Shown: in pieces, positions 46,335-57,784 of the stretch | Numbering within the stretch: position 1 is the stretch's first letter | Layout of the letters: the number at the start of each line of letters is the position of its first letter | From: Pseudomonas thermotolerans DSM 14292 | GTDB taxonomy: Bacteria; Pseudomonadota; Gammaproteobacteria; Pseudomonadales; Pseudomonadaceae | DNA: 64,000 bases | Assembly (NCBI RefSeq): GCF_000364625.1 | Contig: NZ_KB822605.1 | Coordinates: 104,474 to 168,473 of the forward strand | Direction: 5' to 3' | Translations under genes and position numbers: made by a program | The notes under the pieces: generated by a model | What the model saw: the letters and a program-made list of their open reading frames with translations, nothing else | Told to the model about the DNA's origin: nothing | Database searches by the model: none

Positions 46335-47810
46335 ATGGAATTCACCACTCAACACCTCATCGCCCTGCTGCCACTGCTGGTGACCTGTGCCACCGCGGTG
46401 GTGGTGATGCTCGGCATCGCCTGGCGCCGCAACCACACCCTCACCTATGTGCTGTCGGTGCTGGGCCTCAACCTGGCCCTGCTGTCCATCATCCCGGCTC
46501 TCGGCGCCACCCCGCTGGCGGTCACCGAGATGGTCCAGGTGGACCGCTACGCCTGCTTCTACACCGCGCTGATCCTGATCGCCACCTTGGCCTGCGTGAC
46601 CCTCGCCCACGCCTATCTAGGCGAGCACGACGACGGCAAGGGCTACCCGGGCAACCGCGAGGAGCTCTACCTGCTGACCCTGCTGGCCGCCGCCGGCGGC
46701 ATCCTGCTGGTCAGCGCACAGAACCTTGCCGGCCTGTTCATCGGCCTGGAGCTGCTCTCGGTGCCGGTCTACGGCATGGTGGCCTACGCCTTCTTCAACA
46801 AGCGCTCGCTGGAAGCCGGCATCAAGTACATGGTGCTGTCGGCCGCCGGTTCGGCCTTCCTGCTGTTCGGCATGGCGCTGCTGTATGCCGACGCCGGCAC
46901 CCTGAACTTCACCGGCATCGGCACCCAGCTGGCCGCCAACGGTCTGCCCAGCGCCATGGCCCAGCTCGGCCTGGGCATGATGCTGGTCGGCCTGGCCTTC
47001 AAGCTGTCGCTGGTGCCCTTCCACCTGTGGACCCCGGACGTCTACGAAGGCGCCCCGGCGCCGGTCGCCGCCTTCCTGGCCACTGCCAGCAAGGTTGCAG
47101 TGTTCGCCGTGCTGCTGCGCCTGTTCCAAATCTCCCCGGTGGCCAACGAGGGCTTGCTGAATCTGGTGCTGTCGGCCATCGCCATCGCCTCGATCCTGAT
47201 CGGCAACCTGCTGGCGCTGATCCAGAGCAATCTCAAGCGTCTGCTCGGTTACTCCTCGATCGCCCACTTCGGCTACCTGCTGATCGCGGTGATCGCCAGC
47301 AAGGGCCTGGCCGTGGAGGCCATCGGCGTCTACCTAGCCACCTACACCCTGACCAGCCTGGGCGCCTTCGGGGTCATCACCCTGATGTCCACTCCCTACA
47401 GCGGCCGCGATGCGGATGCCCTGTACGAGTACCGTGGCCTGTTCTGGCGCCGTCCTTACCTCACCGCAGTGCTTACCGTGATGATGCTGTCGCTGGCCGG
47501 CATTCCGCTGACCGCCGGCTTTATCGGCAAGTTCTACGTGATTGCCGCCGGTGTCGAGTCCGGCCAGTGGTGGCTGCTGGCCGCCCTGATCGTCGGCAGT
47601 GCGATCGGCGTCTACTACTACCTACGTGTGATGGTGGCGATGTTCCTGGTCGAGCCCAACCTGCACCGCCACGACGCGCCCATGCGCTGGGCCCAGCGCG
47701 CCGGCGGCATCATGCTGCTGTGCGTGGCGGTCCTGGCCTTCGTCCTCGGCGTCTACCCGCAGCCGCTGCTGGACCTTGTGCAGCACGCCGGCCTGGCCTT
47801 CGCCGGCTGA
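46335..47810 (+). CDS. nuoN: NADH-quinone oxidoreductase subunit N
   Basis: A 491-residue antiporter-like proton-pumping subunit. [20 protein letters not shown] has the TM5 glutamate, [20 protein letters not shown] the TM7-8 lysine region, and [19 protein letters not shown] a later conserved helix. The ATG at 46335 gives the family start; the frame also opens at 46284 inside nuoM. Last gene of the operon, followed by a strong terminator. Confidence 0.96.
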   Translation: MEFTTQHLIALLPLLVTCATAVVVMLGIAWRRNHTLTYVLSVLGLNLALLSIIPALGATPLAVTEMVQVDRYACFYTALILIATLACVTLAHAYLGEHDDGKGYPGNREELYLLTLLAAAGGILLVSAQNLAGLFIGLELLSVPVYGMVAYAFFNKRSLEAGIKYMVLSAAGSAFLLFGMALLYADAGTLNFTGIGTQLAANGLPSAMAQLGLGMMLVGLAFKLSLVPFHLWTPDVYEGAPAPVAAFLATASKVAVFAVLLRLFQISPVANEGLLNLVLSAIAIASILIGNLLALIQSNLKRLLGYSSIAHFGYLLIAVIASKGLAVEAIGVYLATYTLTSLGAFGVITLMSTPYSGRDADALYEYRGLFWRRPYLTAVLTVMMLSLAGIPLTAGFIGKFYVIAAGVESGQWWLLAALIVGSAIGVYYYLRVMVAMFLVEPNLHRHDAPMRWAQRAGGIMLLCVAVLAFVLGVYPQPLLDLVQHAGLAFAG

Positions 47811-47826
47811 CCCGCAGATCGCCAAC

Positions 47827-47857
47827 AAAAAACCCGGCACTCAGGCCGGGTTTTTTT
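47827..47857. terminator. Terminator of the nuo operon (bidirectional)
   Basis: AAACCCGGC / GCCGGGTTT stem of 9 bp with a 6-base loop, flanked by an A tract upstream and seven T downstream. It lies 16 bp after the nuoN stop and can also serve the convergent transporter gene. Confidence 0.9.
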
Positions 47858-47905
47858 GTGTCTGGCGTTCAGCCGGCAGGGCTCGCCGCCCTGCCCTCTC
47901 CGTGC

Positions 47906-49228
47906 CTACAGCACCATGGCCGCCACCCAGCCGAACACCAGCAACGGCAGGTTGTAGTGCAGGAAGGTCGGCACCACGGTGTCCCAGATATGGTGGTGCT
48001 GGCCGTCGACGTTCAGACCGGAGGTGGGGCCGAGGGTCGAGTCGGAGGCTGGTGAGCCGGCGTCGCCCAGGGCACCGGCGGTACCGACGATGCTGACAAT
48101 GGCCAGCGGGCTGAAGCCCAGCTCGACGCTCAACGGCACGAAGATCGCCGCGATGATCGGCACGGTTGAGAACGACGAGCCGATGCCCATGGTCACCAGC
48201 AGCCCCACCAGCAGCATCAGCAGCGCACCCAGTGCCTTGCTATTGCCGATCCAGGCCACCGAGGCGTCGACCAGCGCCTGGATCTGGCCAGTGGCCTTCA
48301 TCACCTCGGCGAAGCCGGCGGCAGCGATCATGATGAAGCCGATCATGGCCATCATCTTCATCCCTTCGGTGAACAGGTCGTCGGCCTCTCGCCAGCGCAC
48401 CACACCGGACAGGGAGAACAGCACGAAGCCAGCCAGGGCGCCGACGATCATCGAATCCAGCCACAGCTGCACCATGAAGGCGAGCGCCACAGCCGCCCCG
48501 GCCACCAGCAGGCTGCGCGGCTCGTAGCGGGAGACCACCTGCTCCACCTGGGCGATGCGCTCCACGGCGTATTCGCGTTTCTTGCGGTAGCTGAACAGGG
48601 CCAGCAGCAGGCCGCAGACCATCCCCAGCGCCGGAATGCTCATGGCCTCGGTGACACTCACCTCGCTGACGTCCACGCCGTTGCGGACCACGTTGGCCAC
48701 CAGGATCTCGTTGAGGAAGATGTTGCCGAAGCCCACCGGCAGAAACATGTAGGGAGTGATCAGGCCGAAGGTCATCACGCAGGCGATCAGCCGGCGGTCG
48801 ATCTGCAAGCGGGCGAACACGTAGAGCAGCGGCGGGATCAGCAGCGGAATGAAGGCGATGTGGATCGGCAGGATGTTCTGCGAGGAAATCGACACGGCCA
48901 GCACCAGCAGGATCAGCAGCATCTTCAGCATGCCGGCGCCAGCGCCGTCACCATTCTCCTTGCCGACCAGGGCCAAGGCCTTGTCCGCCAGTGCGTGGGC
49001 CAAGCCGGACTTGGCGATGGCCACCGCGAAGGCGCCGAGCAGCGCATAGGACAGCGCCACCGTGGCCCCGCCCCCCAGGCCGTCGTTGAAGGCCTTGAGG
49101 GTGTTCTCCAGCCCCAGGCCGCCCAGCAGACCGCCGGCCAGGGCCCCGACGATCAAGGCGATCACCACGTGCACACGGCACAGGCTCAGCACCAGCATGA
49201 TGGCGACCGCCACTACCACTGCATTCAT
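47906..49228 (-). CDS. NhaC-superfamily Na+/H+ antiporter-like transporter (PA2653-like)
   Basis: A 440-residue inner-membrane protein with about 11-12 predicted TM helices and internal [16 protein letters not shown] and [20 protein letters not shown] motifs of this ion-transporter family. It probably exchanges or co-transports a small organic ion with Na+ or H+; the substrate is unknown. The ATG at 49228 follows GGAGGACAT; upstream frame extension has no homology. It diverges from the tlpQ-like gene, as PA2653 does from PA2654 in P. aeruginosa, hinting at an amine substrate. This last point is inference. Confidence 0.8.
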   Translation of the reverse strand: MNAVVVAVAIMLVLSLCRVHVVIALIVGALAGGLLGGLGLENTLKAFNDGLGGGATVALSYALLGAFAVAIAKSGLAHALADKALALVGKENGDGAGAGMLKMLLILLVLAVSISSQNILPIHIAFIPLLIPPLLYVFARLQIDRRLIACVMTFGLITPYMFLPVGFGNIFLNEILVANVVRNGVDVSEVSVTEAMSIPALGMVCGLLLALFSYRKKREYAVERIAQVEQVVSRYEPRSLLVAGAAVALAFMVQLWLDSMIVGALAGFVLFSLSGVVRWREADDLFTEGMKMMAMIGFIMIAAAGFAEVMKATGQIQALVDASVAWIGNSKALGALLMLLVGLLVTMGIGSSFSTVPIIAAIFVPLSVELGFSPLAIVSIVGTAGALGDAGSPASDSTLGPTSGLNVDGQHHHIWDTVVPTFLHYNLPLLVFGWVAAMVL

Positions 49229-49416
49229 ATGTCCTCCGATTAACGGTCGAGCAGCGCAAAAAGGCGCCACTTTGCCGAAGCCTTCGGCTGCCGTCAAAGC
49301 TTCCCGACGGAGCAATGAATGACCAGCGGCGGACTTTGGCAGTCAAGAAAAACGACGTCCGGTCGATAACCGGTAAACAGTCCCATCTAACAATTTCAAT
49401 TAGAAGGTGTGTCGCA

Positions 49417-51561
49417 ATGCTCTTTAGCCGTCTGTCCATCCAATGGAAGATCTGCTTGCTGGCCGGTCTGTCCCTGCTGGCGATAGTCACCCTGCTGGTG
49501 GGCGCCTCGCTGTATCAGGCCAAGCGCAGCGCCGAAGTTGTGAAGGCGTCGAGTTCGCAGATGCTAGAGGAATCCGCACGCCTGCGCATGCAGGCGCGCG
49601 GCGAAACCCAGGCCCTGCGCATCCAGCGTTTCTTCATGGATGCCTACCAGTATGGCAAGGGCTTCTCACGGCAGATCCTGTTCCTCCGCGAACAGGCGGA
49701 GAAGCGTTTTCTCGATGCCTTCGACCTGCGCGAGGATCTGACCCGCCAGGTGCGCACCGCCCTGGAGGCCAACCCCGGCCTGCTCGGCCTCTACGTGGTC
49801 TTCGAACCCAACGGGCTGGACGGCAAGGACGAACTCTTCGTCGAACAGTCCGAGCTGGGTAGCAATGACCAGGGCCGCTTCGCCATCTACTGGACCCAGA
49901 CCACTCCCGGCCAGCTGTCGAGCGAAGCCGTGAGCGAGGCGATGATCCACGACACTACCCCCTCCACTAGCGGCCAGCCCTACAACACCTGGTACACCTG
50001 TCCGTTCGACAGCGGCAGCATCTGCCTGATCGATCCCTACCTGGACACCGCCACCGGCAAGCCCATCCTGATGACCACCATCGCCTATCCGCTGAAGAAG
50101 GATGGCAAGGTGATCGGCGTGCTGGGCCTGGACATCACCCTCGATAGCCTCCAGGACATCAGCCTGCAGGGCAACCAGGAGCTTTTCGACGGCCAGGGCC
50201 ACGTCAGCATCCTCAGTCCGCGGGGCTACCTCGCCGGCCACAGCCGGGATGCCACCATTCTCGGCAAGTCCGCCGACAGCGCCTTCGCCGACCTAGGCGG
50301 CGAACTGATCCGCCTCACCGCCCAGAACCAGGCCCAGGTGCTGGACAGCCAAGAGATGCTGCGCGTGCTTACCCCGCTGCAGCCGATCCCCGAGTCGAAG
50401 CCCTGGAGCGTGCTGCTGGAAGTGCCCCAGCACCTGCTGCACGAACCGGCACTGCGCCTGGAGAGCGAACTGGATGCGCGTCGCGTGGACGACAGCCTGG
50501 TCTCCCTCGGCCTCGGTCTGGCCGCGGTACTCGGTGGTCTGGTGCTGATGTGGCTGACCGCCCGCGGCGTGACCCGGCCGATCCTCAGCGTGGCCGGCAT
50601 GCTGCGCAACATCGCCAGCGGCGAAGGCGACCTCACCCGCCGCCTCGACTACGAGCGCAAGGACGAACTCGGCGAGCTGGCCGGCTGGTTCAACCGCTTC
50701 CTCGACAAGTTGCAGCCGATCATCGCCGACGTGAAGCGCAGCGTGCAGGACGCCCGCAGTACCGCCGACCAGTCCGCGGCGATCGCTACCCAGACCAGCT
50801 CCGGCATGCAGCAGCAGTTCCGCGAAGTCGAACAGGTGGCCACCGCCTCCAACGAGATGAGCGCCACCGCCCAGGACGTCGCCCGCAGCGCCGCTCAGGC
50901 CGCCGACGCCGCCCGGGGGGCCGACCAGGCGACCCGCGAGGGGCTCAGCGTCATCGACCGCACCACCGCGGCCATCGACGACCTGGCGCGCAACATGACC
51001 AGTGCCATGAGCCAGGTGGAAGGCCTGGCCGCCAGCAGCGAGCAGATCGGTTCGGTACTGGAGGTGATTCGCGGCATCGCCGAGCAGACCAACCTGCTGG
51101 CCCTCAACGCAGCCATCGAGGCGGCCCGTGCCGGCGAAGCTGGACGCGGCTTCGCGGTGGTCGCCGACGAGGTCCGCAACCTGGCCAAGCGCACCCAGGA
51201 CTCGGTGGAAGAGATCCGCCAGGTGATCGAAGGCTTGCAACACGGCACCCGTGAGGTGGTCGACTCCATGCACAGCAGCCATCAGCAGGCCCAGGGCAGC
51301 GTCGCCCAGGTCGAGCAGGCGGTGGCCGCGCTGCGCCGCATCGGCGAGGCAGTCTCGGTGATCACCGACATGAACCTGCAGATCGCCAGCGCCGCCGAGG
51401 AGCAGAGCGCGGTGGCCGAGGAGATCAACCGCAACGTGGCGACCATCCGCGACGTCACCGAGTCGCTGTCCCAGCAGGCCGAGGAATCAGCGCAGGTCAG
51501 TCAGTCGCTGAACAAGCTGGCCAACCACCAACAGGGCTTGATGGATCAATTCCGCGTATAG
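49417..51561 (+). CDS. tlpQ: Methyl-accepting chemotaxis protein, TlpQ-like (dCache)
   Basis: A 714-residue chemoreceptor, the same length as I recall for P. aeruginosa TlpQ (histamine and polyamine sensing). TM1 is at about residues 10-30 and the periplasmic region (about 31-355) is dCache-type ([40 protein letters not shown]). TM2 is at about 362-385, then HAMP, then the signalling domain with hairpin tip [20 protein letters not shown] and [20 protein letters not shown]. It lacks a C-terminal CheR-binding pentapeptide. The ATG at 49417 is chosen for the family N-terminus. Ligand identity is inferred by similarity and neighbourhood. Confidence 0.85.
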   Translation: MLFSRLSIQWKICLLAGLSLLAIVTLLVGASLYQAKRSAEVVKASSSQMLEESARLRMQARGETQALRIQRFFMDAYQYGKGFSRQILFLREQAEKRFLDAFDLREDLTRQVRTALEANPGLLGLYVVFEPNGLDGKDELFVEQSELGSNDQGRFAIYWTQTTPGQLSSEAVSEAMIHDTTPSTSGQPYNTWYTCPFDSGSICLIDPYLDTATGKPILMTTIAYPLKKDGKVIGVLGLDITLDSLQDISLQGNQELFDGQGHVSILSPRGYLAGHSRDATILGKSADSAFADLGGELIRLTAQNQAQVLDSQEMLRVLTPLQPIPESKPWSVLLEVPQHLLHEPALRLESELDARRVDDSLVSLGLGLAAVLGGLVLMWLTARGVTRPILSVAGMLRNIASGEGDLTRRLDYERKDELGELAGWFNRFLDKLQPIIADVKRSVQDARSTADQSAAIATQTSSGMQQQFREVEQVATASNEMSATAQDVARSAAQAADAARGADQATREGLSVIDRTTAAIDDLARNMTSAMSQVEGLAASSEQIGSVLEVIRGIAEQTNLLALNAAIEAARAGEAGRGFAVVADEVRNLAKRTQDSVEEIRQVIEGLQHGTREVVDSMHSSHQQAQGSVAQVEQAVAALRRIGEAVSVITDMNLQIASAAEEQSAVAEEINRNVATIRDVTESLSQQAEESAQVSQSLNKLANHQQGLMDQFRV

Positions 51562-51704
51562 TGGCAGGCTTGGTGGCCGGCTCGCCCGGCCACACCCGCC
51601 CAACAGAGCCGGCGTCATCCGACTACCGGCCTGCATGCCTCGCGTTGCCGAACATTCCCGCGCAACCTCGAGCTGCGCGTCTTTGCATGAAGGGAACCTG
51701 AAAC

Positions 51705-52301
51705 ATGCTCAACTACGCCATCGTCTCCGGCTCCGGCCGGGCCAACAGCCAGTCCGCCAAGGTCGCCCGCTACTTGCGCCAGCGCCTGATTGAGCTGGGC
51801 AAGACCCGCGAAGACCTCAGCCAGGTCATCGACCTCGGCCAGAACCCGCTACCGCTCTGGCCGGCGGAAGACACCGGTCCGTGGAGCCAGTACGCCGAAC
51901 TGCTGCAGGTCGCCGACGCGGTGATCGTCATCGCCCCGGAATGGCACGGCATGGCCTGCCCGGCGATCAAGAACTTCTTCCTCTACGCGAGCAAGACCGA
52001 GCTGGCCCACAAGCCGGCCCTGCTGGTCGGCGTGTCCTCCGGGATCGGCGGTGCCTACCCGATCAGCGAGCTGCGATCCTCCGGCTACAAGAACTGCCGG
52101 CTGTGCTACATCCCCGAGCACCTGATCGTGCGTCGCGCCGAGAAGGTGCTGAACGAAGGCGAGCCGGCCAGCGAGGACGATGCTCTGCTACGCGCCCGCA
52201 TCGACTACGACCTGGACATCCTCGCCCGGTACGCCGAGGCTCTGAAGCCGGTGCGTGCTGCCATCGACATGAGCAACCCGGCGTTCGCCAACGGCATGTG
52301 A
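51705..52301 (+). CDS. NAD(P)H-dependent FMN reductase family protein
   Basis: A 198-residue flavodoxin-fold protein. GSGRANSQSAKVARYL is the FMN phosphate loop and VIVIAPEWHGMACPAIKNFF is the isoalloxazine-contact segment, normally PEYNGS in this family but here EWHGM. It should reduce FMN, quinones or azo compounds with NAD(P)H; the physiological substrate is unknown. It stands alone, 143 bp after tlpQ and convergent with bqsS. Confidence 0.82.
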   Translation: MLNYAIVSGSGRANSQSAKVARYLRQRLIELGKTREDLSQVIDLGQNPLPLWPAEDTGPWSQYAELLQVADAVIVIAPEWHGMACPAIKNFFLYASKTELAHKPALLVGVSSGIGGAYPISELRSSGYKNCRLCYIPEHLIVRRAEKVLNEGEPASEDDALLRARIDYDLDILARYAEALKPVRAAIDMSNPAFANGM

Positions 52302-52346
52302 CATGGCCGGATGAACCGGTCCGCGGGGCGGTACCTGGGCTACGCC

Positions 52347-53687
52347 TCACTGCCCCGCGCGCCGGGAGCGCGACAGGTCCCGCGGGAGCTCCACCCGCAC
52401 CTGCAAGCCGCCCAACGGGCTATCCTGCAGCAGCAGTCGCCCCCGCCAGCTCTCCACGATATCCCGCACGATGCCCAGGCCCAAACCATGGCCGGCGACC
52501 TGCTCGTCCAGACGCGTGCCGCGGCAGAGGATCTCCTCGCGCTGTTCGGCGTTGACCCCCGGACCATCGTCGTCCACCAGCAGCCGGTAACCCCCTTCGT
52601 CCACCTCGATGCTCAGGCGTACTCGCCGCCGCGCCCACTTGCAGGCGTTGTCCAGCAGGTTGCCAAGCAGTTCGAGGAGATCCTCTCGATCGTAGGGCAG
52701 ACGTAGCCCCAAGGGCGCCTGCCAGTCCAGCTGCAGGCCGCGGTTGTGAATCATCGCCAGGGTCTCGAATAGCCCCGGCAATTCCTCGTCGCAATTGAAA
52801 TAGGCGCCCGGCAGGGGCTCGCCGGCCAGCCGTGCGCGGCCTAGCTCGCGGCCCAGGCGCTGCTCGATGAACGCCAGCTGCTGGCGCAGCGACTCATGCA
52901 GCTCGGGATGGGCCTTCAGCTCGTCACGCTCGGCCAGGCTGAGCAGCACCGCCAGCGGTGTCTTCAGCGCATGGCCGAGATTGCCCAGGGCGTTGCGCGA
53001 GCGCTTCAGGGTCTCCTCGGTATGGGTCAGTAGATGGTTGATCTGCCGTACCAGCGGCTCCAGCTCCAGCGGCACCGAGCTGTCCAACACCGTGCGCTGC
53101 CCCTCCTCCAGCTGCTCTATCTGCTGGCGGGTGCGCTCCAGAGGCAGCAACGCGCGGCGGACGATCAGCCGCTGAAGGAAGAGGATCAGCAGCAACGCCC
53201 CGCCGCCGACGCCCAGCATCAGCCACTGGAAGCCGCGCAGGCTGTTCAGCGCCGGGCTGTAGTCGCGCGCCACGGTGATCCTGATCGGCTGGCCGAAGCG
53301 CCGGTAGTCGACACGGTAGACCAGCAGCAGTTGGCCGTCCGGGCCGTCGCCCAGGGCCTTCTGCAGACCGGTCTGGCCCGGCGCCGGCAGCTCGTGGTCC
53401 CACAGCGAGCGGGAGCGCCAGCTCTGGGAGTCGAAGTCGATACGGAAGTAGTGACCGGAAAAGGGCCGCTGGTAGCTGGCCATCAGGCGCTGCTCATCCA
53501 GCTGGATGCCCTGCGGCCCGCGTACCATGGCCGCCAGCAGGCTCTCGGTGTCGTAGCGCAACGAGCCTTCCAGATAGCGGCGCAAGCCGAGATCGGCGAG
53601 CCACAAACTGCCCTGGGCGACGATCAGGCCGACCACCAGCAGCACGCCGAGCAGTCCAAAGCTCAACCGGCGCTGGATCGAGCTCAC
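52347..53687 (-). CDS. bqsS: BqsS/CarS-like sensor histidine kinase
   Basis: A 446-residue inner-membrane kinase. TM1 spans about residues 9-30, a periplasmic loop about 33-150, TM2 about 152-176, then HAMP. The H-box is [15 protein letters not shown], the N-box [13 protein letters not shown], and the G-boxes [11 protein letters not shown] and GHGLGLGIV. The start is GTG at 53687, overlapping the bqsR stop (GTGA). In P. aeruginosa the homologue responds to Fe(II) or calcium. Residues 44-48 read RYDTE where the PAO1 protein is reported to have RExxE. Confidence 0.87.
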   Translation of the reverse strand: MSSIQRRLSFGLLGVLLVVGLIVAQGSLWLADLGLRRYLEGSLRYDTESLLAAMVRGPQGIQLDEQRLMASYQRPFSGHYFRIDFDSQSWRSRSLWDHELPAPGQTGLQKALGDGPDGQLLLVYRVDYRRFGQPIRITVARDYSPALNSLRGFQWLMLGVGGGALLLILFLQRLIVRRALLPLERTRQQIEQLEEGQRTVLDSSVPLELEPLVRQINHLLTHTEETLKRSRNALGNLGHALKTPLAVLLSLAERDELKAHPELHESLRQQLAFIEQRLGRELGRARLAGEPLPGAYFNCDEELPGLFETLAMIHNRGLQLDWQAPLGLRLPYDREDLLELLGNLLDNACKWARRRVRLSIEVDEGGYRLLVDDDGPGVNAEQREEILCRGTRLDEQVAGHGLGLGIVRDIVESWRGRLLLQDSPLGGLQVRVELPRDLSRSRRAGQ

Positions 53688-54352
53688 CCGGCAACCCCGT
53701 GGAAGCGGTAGCCCTGGCCGCGGCGGGTCTCGATCACCTCGCGGCCCAGCTTGCGACGTAGATGGTTGACGTGCACCTCGATGACGTTGGAATCCCGTTC
53801 GCTCTCGCCATCGTAGAGATGCTCGGCCAGATGGCTCTTGGAGAGGATCTGCCCGGGATGCAGCATGAAGTAGCGCAGCAGGCGGAACTCCGCGGCGGTC
53901 AGGTCGATCTCGCGGCCGCGCTGGCTGACGCACTGGCGCGCCTCGTCGAGCTGCAAGCCGGCCGCCTCCAGGCATGGCTGGTTGGCCATGCCGTGGGCGC
54001 GGCGCAGTAGCGCCTGGATGCGCAGCTGCAACTCCTCGGGGTGGAAGGGCTTGGTCAGATAATCGTCGGCGCCGGCCTTCAGGCCATCGATGCGTTCTGC
54101 CCAGGAGCCGCGCGCGGTGAGGATCAGCACCGGCGTGGCGAGCCCCGCGGCGCGCCATTCCCTGAGCACCTCGAGGCCCGGCTTGCCTGGCAGCCCCAGG
54201 TCGAGAATGATCAGGTCGTAGGGCTCGGTCGCCCCCTGATAAGCCGCGTCGCGGCCGTCGGCCAGCCAGTCCACCGCATAGCCCTGCCGGCCCAGGCCGG
54301 CCAGCAGTTCGTCGGCCAGGGGTACGTGATCCTCCACCAGCAGCAAACGCAT
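53684..54352 (-). CDS. bqsR: BqsR/CarR-like OmpR-family response regulator
   Basis: A 222-residue regulator with a receiver domain (Asp8, phospho-acceptor Asp51 in [10 protein letters not shown], Lys in DDYLTKPF) and a winged-helix DNA-binding domain ([36 protein letters not shown]). It is coupled to bqsS by a 4-bp overlap and starts directly after the PepSY gene. It should regulate its own operon, where a matching box lies upstream at 55034. Confidence 0.9.
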   Translation of the reverse strand: MRLLLVEDHVPLADELLAGLGRQGYAVDWLADGRDAAYQGATEPYDLIILDLGLPGKPGLEVLREWRAAGLATPVLILTARGSWAERIDGLKAGADDYLTKPFHPEELQLRIQALLRRAHGMANQPCLEAAGLQLDEARQCVSQRGREIDLTAAEFRLLRYFMLHPGQILSKSHLAEHLYDGESERDSNVIEVHVNHLRRKLGREVIETRRGQGYRFHGVAG

Positions 54353-54670
54353 CTAGTCTTCCTCGTCCTTTCGGATGCGCCCGTCCCGGGCATCCAGTTC
54401 CAGCTCCCGTACCACACCCGCAGGAGTGATCAGCTCCACTTCATAAACATAGATGCCCTTCTCCTCCTCCAGCTCCACCTCCAGCAGGCGCGAGCCCGGA
54501 TAGCGGGCCATGACCGCGGACCACAGCCGGTCGAAAGGCTGAATGATCCCGGCCTCCCGTAGCCTGAGGGCCTCATCCTGATCCAGATCCCGTGCCTCGC
54601 TGCCGCAGCTCGGCAGCAGAAGGGCCAGGATCAGGGCCAGGATGCCGCTGTAGCGGATGAGCGGTTTCAT
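54353..54670 (-). CDS. PepSY-domain protein, probable lipoprotein
   Basis: A 105-residue exported protein. The signal peptide ends in LLPSC, a lipobox with Pro at -2, so it is probably lipidated. The mature part is a single PepSY domain (LRLREAGIIQPFDRLWSAV, EEKGIYVYEVELITPAG, DARDGRIRKDEED). It is closely similar to the next gene and arose by tandem duplication. It begins within the stop of that gene (TGATG). It corresponds to a bqs-operon gene (PA2658-like). Likely periplasmic cation or peptidase modulation; the function is unproven. Confidence 0.82.
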   Translation of the reverse strand: MKPLIRYSGILALILALLLPSCGSEARDLDQDEALRLREAGIIQPFDRLWSAVMARYPGSRLLEVELEEEKGIYVYEVELITPAGVVRELELDARDGRIRKDEED

Positions 54671-54975
54671 CAGTCGTCCTGGTGATCCTTCAGAACCTTG
54701 GCATTGGTGGCATCCAGCTCGACGTCCCAGCGGACGCCCTGCGGATCACGCAGCTCCACCTGGTAGATGTAGCGGCCGTACTCCTCCTCCAGCTCGCTCT
54801 CGTGAACGGTAGCGCCGGGGTGCAGGGCGATCGCCGCGGCGTTGAGCTGCTCGAAGGACTGGATGGTGCCGGCGTCGCGCAGGCGCAGGGCCTCGTCGGG
54901 CCCCAGGTCACGGGCCTGCGCGCCGAAGGACAGGGCCAGGGCGGCCAGGGCAAGCAAAGCAGTCGTTTTTTTCAT
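54670..54975 (-). CDS. PepSY-domain periplasmic protein
   Basis: A 101-residue protein with signal peptide MKKTTALLALAALALSFGAQA and a single PepSY domain (LGPDEALRLRDAGTIQSFEQ, EEEYGRYIYQVELRDPQGV). The start at 54975 follows AGGAGAT. It is the first gene of the bqs operon, 58 bp downstream of a BqsR-type direct repeat. PA2659-like; PepSY proteins of this operon family are linked to calcium or iron response in P. aeruginosa. Confidence 0.85.
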   Translation of the reverse strand: MKKTTALLALAALALSFGAQARDLGPDEALRLRDAGTIQSFEQLNAAAIALHPGATVHESELEEEYGRYIYQVELRDPQGVRWDVELDATNAKVLKDHQDD

Positions 54976-55033
54976 GGCGGTAATCTCCTGCAGAAGCAGT
55001 CTGTTGTCTACGGGAACCACCTTAGCGCCGGGG

Positions 55034-55049
55034 ACTTAACTCAACCTGA
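55034..55049 (-). promoter_or_regulatory. Candidate BqsR box
   Basis: On the minus strand TTCAG-N6-TTAAG. The published BqsR consensus is TTAAG-N6-TTAAG, so this has one mismatch and the exact spacing. It sits 58 bp upstream of the first PepSY gene of the bqs operon, in the divergent region shared with the patatin gene. Confidence 0.6.
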
Positions 55050-55096
55050 ATCGCCAATCCCCTATAATCGGCGGCCTCGATTCAGCGGAGGCCGGC

Positions 55097-56176
55097 ATGA
55101 GCGCTATCCACATCAAGTTCCCTGCCCTGACCCTCAAGGCCGGCCGCCGGGCCCTGCAGCGCATCCGCGAGCGTGGCCTGCAGCCTGCTGAGGTAGGTAT
55201 CCTGCCCGGCGCGGCTGGCGGCCCCAAGGCCCTCGGCATTCAGGGCCTGGACCTGGCGCTGTTCGGCGAATGGCTGCCGCGCGCGCCGCGCGAACGCGCG
55301 CTGATCGGCGCTTCCATCGGGGCCTGGCGGTTTGCCAGCGCCTGCCTGCCGGATGCCGCCGAGGGCCTCCGCCGGCTCGGCGAGCTCTACACCAGCCAAC
55401 GCTTCGGCAGCAAGGCGAGCATCGCGGAGGTCTCGCGCACATGCCGCCGCATGCTGGACGACCTTCTCGCCGGTCAGGACGCGCAGATCCTCGCCAATCC
55501 CCACTACCGCCTCAACGTGGTGGTGGTGAAGAGCCACGGCCTGCTCGCCCACGACCAGCGCCGGCGGCTCGGCCTCGGCCTGTCCTCGGTGATCGCCGAC
55601 AACCTGCTCGGCCGACCGCGTCTGGCCCGACACTTCGAGCGGGTCATCCTCCACGACGCGCGCAGCGCGCCGCCGCTGGGCGAGCTCAGGGACTTCCCCT
55701 CGCGCTACCTGCCGCTGGACAGCGGCAACCTGCGCCATGCCCTGCTGGCCTCCGGTTCCATCCCCATGGTTATGGAGGGGGTGCGCGACATCCCCGGAGC
55801 CGGGGCCGGCACCTACCGCGATGGCGGCCTGCTCGACTACCACCTTGATCTGCCTTACCACGGCGATGGTGTGGTGCTCTACCCGCACTTCACCGACAAG
55901 GTCATCCCCGGCTGGTTCGACAAGGCGCTGCCCTGGCGCCGCAGCGACGGCGAGCGACTGCAGGATGTGCTGCTGCTCGCCCCCTCGGCTGAGTACCTGG
56001 CCCGCCTGCCCCACGGCAAGTTGCCGGACCGCAAGGACTTCAAGCGCTATCTGGGCGACAACGAAGGCCGCGAGCGCTACTGGCGCAAGGCCATGGACGA
56101 GAGCCGTAGGCTCGGCGAGGAATTCCTCGAACTGGCCGACTCCGGCCGCCTGGCCCAGCGTCTGCAGCCGCTCTGA
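55097..56176 (+). CDS. Patatin-like phospholipase
   Basis: A 359-residue protein with the patatin lipase elements: [12 protein letters not shown] (oxyanion region), the serine in GASIGAWR (GxSxG) and the catalytic aspartate in [10 protein letters not shown] (DGG). No signal peptide is visible, so it is probably cytoplasmic or delivered another way. It would act as an acyl hydrolase on phospholipids. It diverges from the bqs operon, and queD follows closely. PA2660 may be its orthologue. Confidence 0.85.
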   Translation: MSAIHIKFPALTLKAGRRALQRIRERGLQPAEVGILPGAAGGPKALGIQGLDLALFGEWLPRAPRERALIGASIGAWRFASACLPDAAEGLRRLGELYTSQRFGSKASIAEVSRTCRRMLDDLLAGQDAQILANPHYRLNVVVVKSHGLLAHDQRRRLGLGLSSVIADNLLGRPRLARHFERVILHDARSAPPLGELRDFPSRYLPLDSGNLRHALLASGSIPMVMEGVRDIPGAGAGTYRDGGLLDYHLDLPYHGDGVVLYPHFTDKVIPGWFDKALPWRRSDGERLQDVLLLAPSAEYLARLPHGKLPDRKDFKRYLGDNEGRERYWRKAMDESRRLGEEFLELADSGRLAQRLQPL

Positions 56177-56241
56177 TGGCAAAGCTGCTAGAGTGCCCTT
56201 CCCACGGGCCCTGCCGGGCCCCGATCGACGAGTGCAAGAGC

Positions 56242-56598
56242 GTGGAACTGTTCAAAGAATTCACCTTCGAGGCGGCGCATCGCCTCCCTCACGTGCCCGC
56301 GGGCCACAAGTGCGGCCGACTGCACGGGCATTCCTTCCGGGTTGCCATCCACATCCAGGGCAACGTAGATCCGCATACCGGCTGGGTCCGCGACTTCGCC
56401 GAGATCAAGGCGATCTTCAAGCCGCTCTACGAGCAGCTCGACCACAACTACCTGAACGATATTCCTGGCCTGGAGAACCCGACCAGCGAAGTGCTCGCCA
56501 GATGGATCTGGCAGCAGCTGAAACCGCTGCTCCCCGAGCTGTCCCGGGTTCGGGTCCACGAAACCTGCACCAGCGGTTGCGAATACCGGGGTGACTGA
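56242..56598 (+). CDS. queD: 6-carboxytetrahydropterin synthase QueD
   Basis: A 118-residue T-fold enzyme of the queuosine pathway that makes 6-carboxy-5,6,7,8-tetrahydropterin from dihydroneopterin triphosphate. The zinc histidines are in EAAHRLPHV and CGRLHGHSF, the latter with the catalytic Cys; [11 protein letters not shown] is near the end. I use the GTG at 56242, which gives the family start ([16 protein letters not shown]). An in-frame ATG at 56176 would add 22 residues with no homology. Confidence 0.92.
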   Translation: MELFKEFTFEAAHRLPHVPAGHKCGRLHGHSFRVAIHIQGNVDPHTGWVRDFAEIKAIFKPLYEQLDHNYLNDIPGLENPTSEVLARWIWQQLKPLLPELSRVRVHETCTSGCEYRGD

Positions 56599-56604
56599 GT
56601 CCGG

Positions 56605-56689
56605 CCCGAAAAGAAAATCGCCACACGGTGGCGATCCATCCCGTGGAATCCGCTGCCAGGCCGCCGGCAGCGGATTCTGCGTTTTCGGG
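56605..56689. terminator. Structured queD-cysB intergenic element
   Basis: Between the convergent queD and cysB stops an outer stem CCCGAAAA / TTTTCGGG (56605-56612 with 56682-56689) encloses two hairpins: ATCGCCAC-ACG-GTGGCGAT (56617-56635) and a 12-bp GAATCCGCTGCC stem (56646-56677). The T runs at the base would allow bidirectional termination; the three-way shape is unusual. Confidence 0.65.
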
Positions 56690-56691
56690 GC

Positions 56692-57734
<1,043 letters not shown>

Positions 57735-57784
57735 AGATGAATAAAACTAGGCGTTTTTTTCAGATTTGCATGCCTTTTGTCTAG

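Noticed and set aside
51572..51593. Hairpin GTGGCCGG / CCGGCCAC after tlpQ as a terminator
   Set aside because: Stem is present but no T tract follows; evidence is too weak to call.
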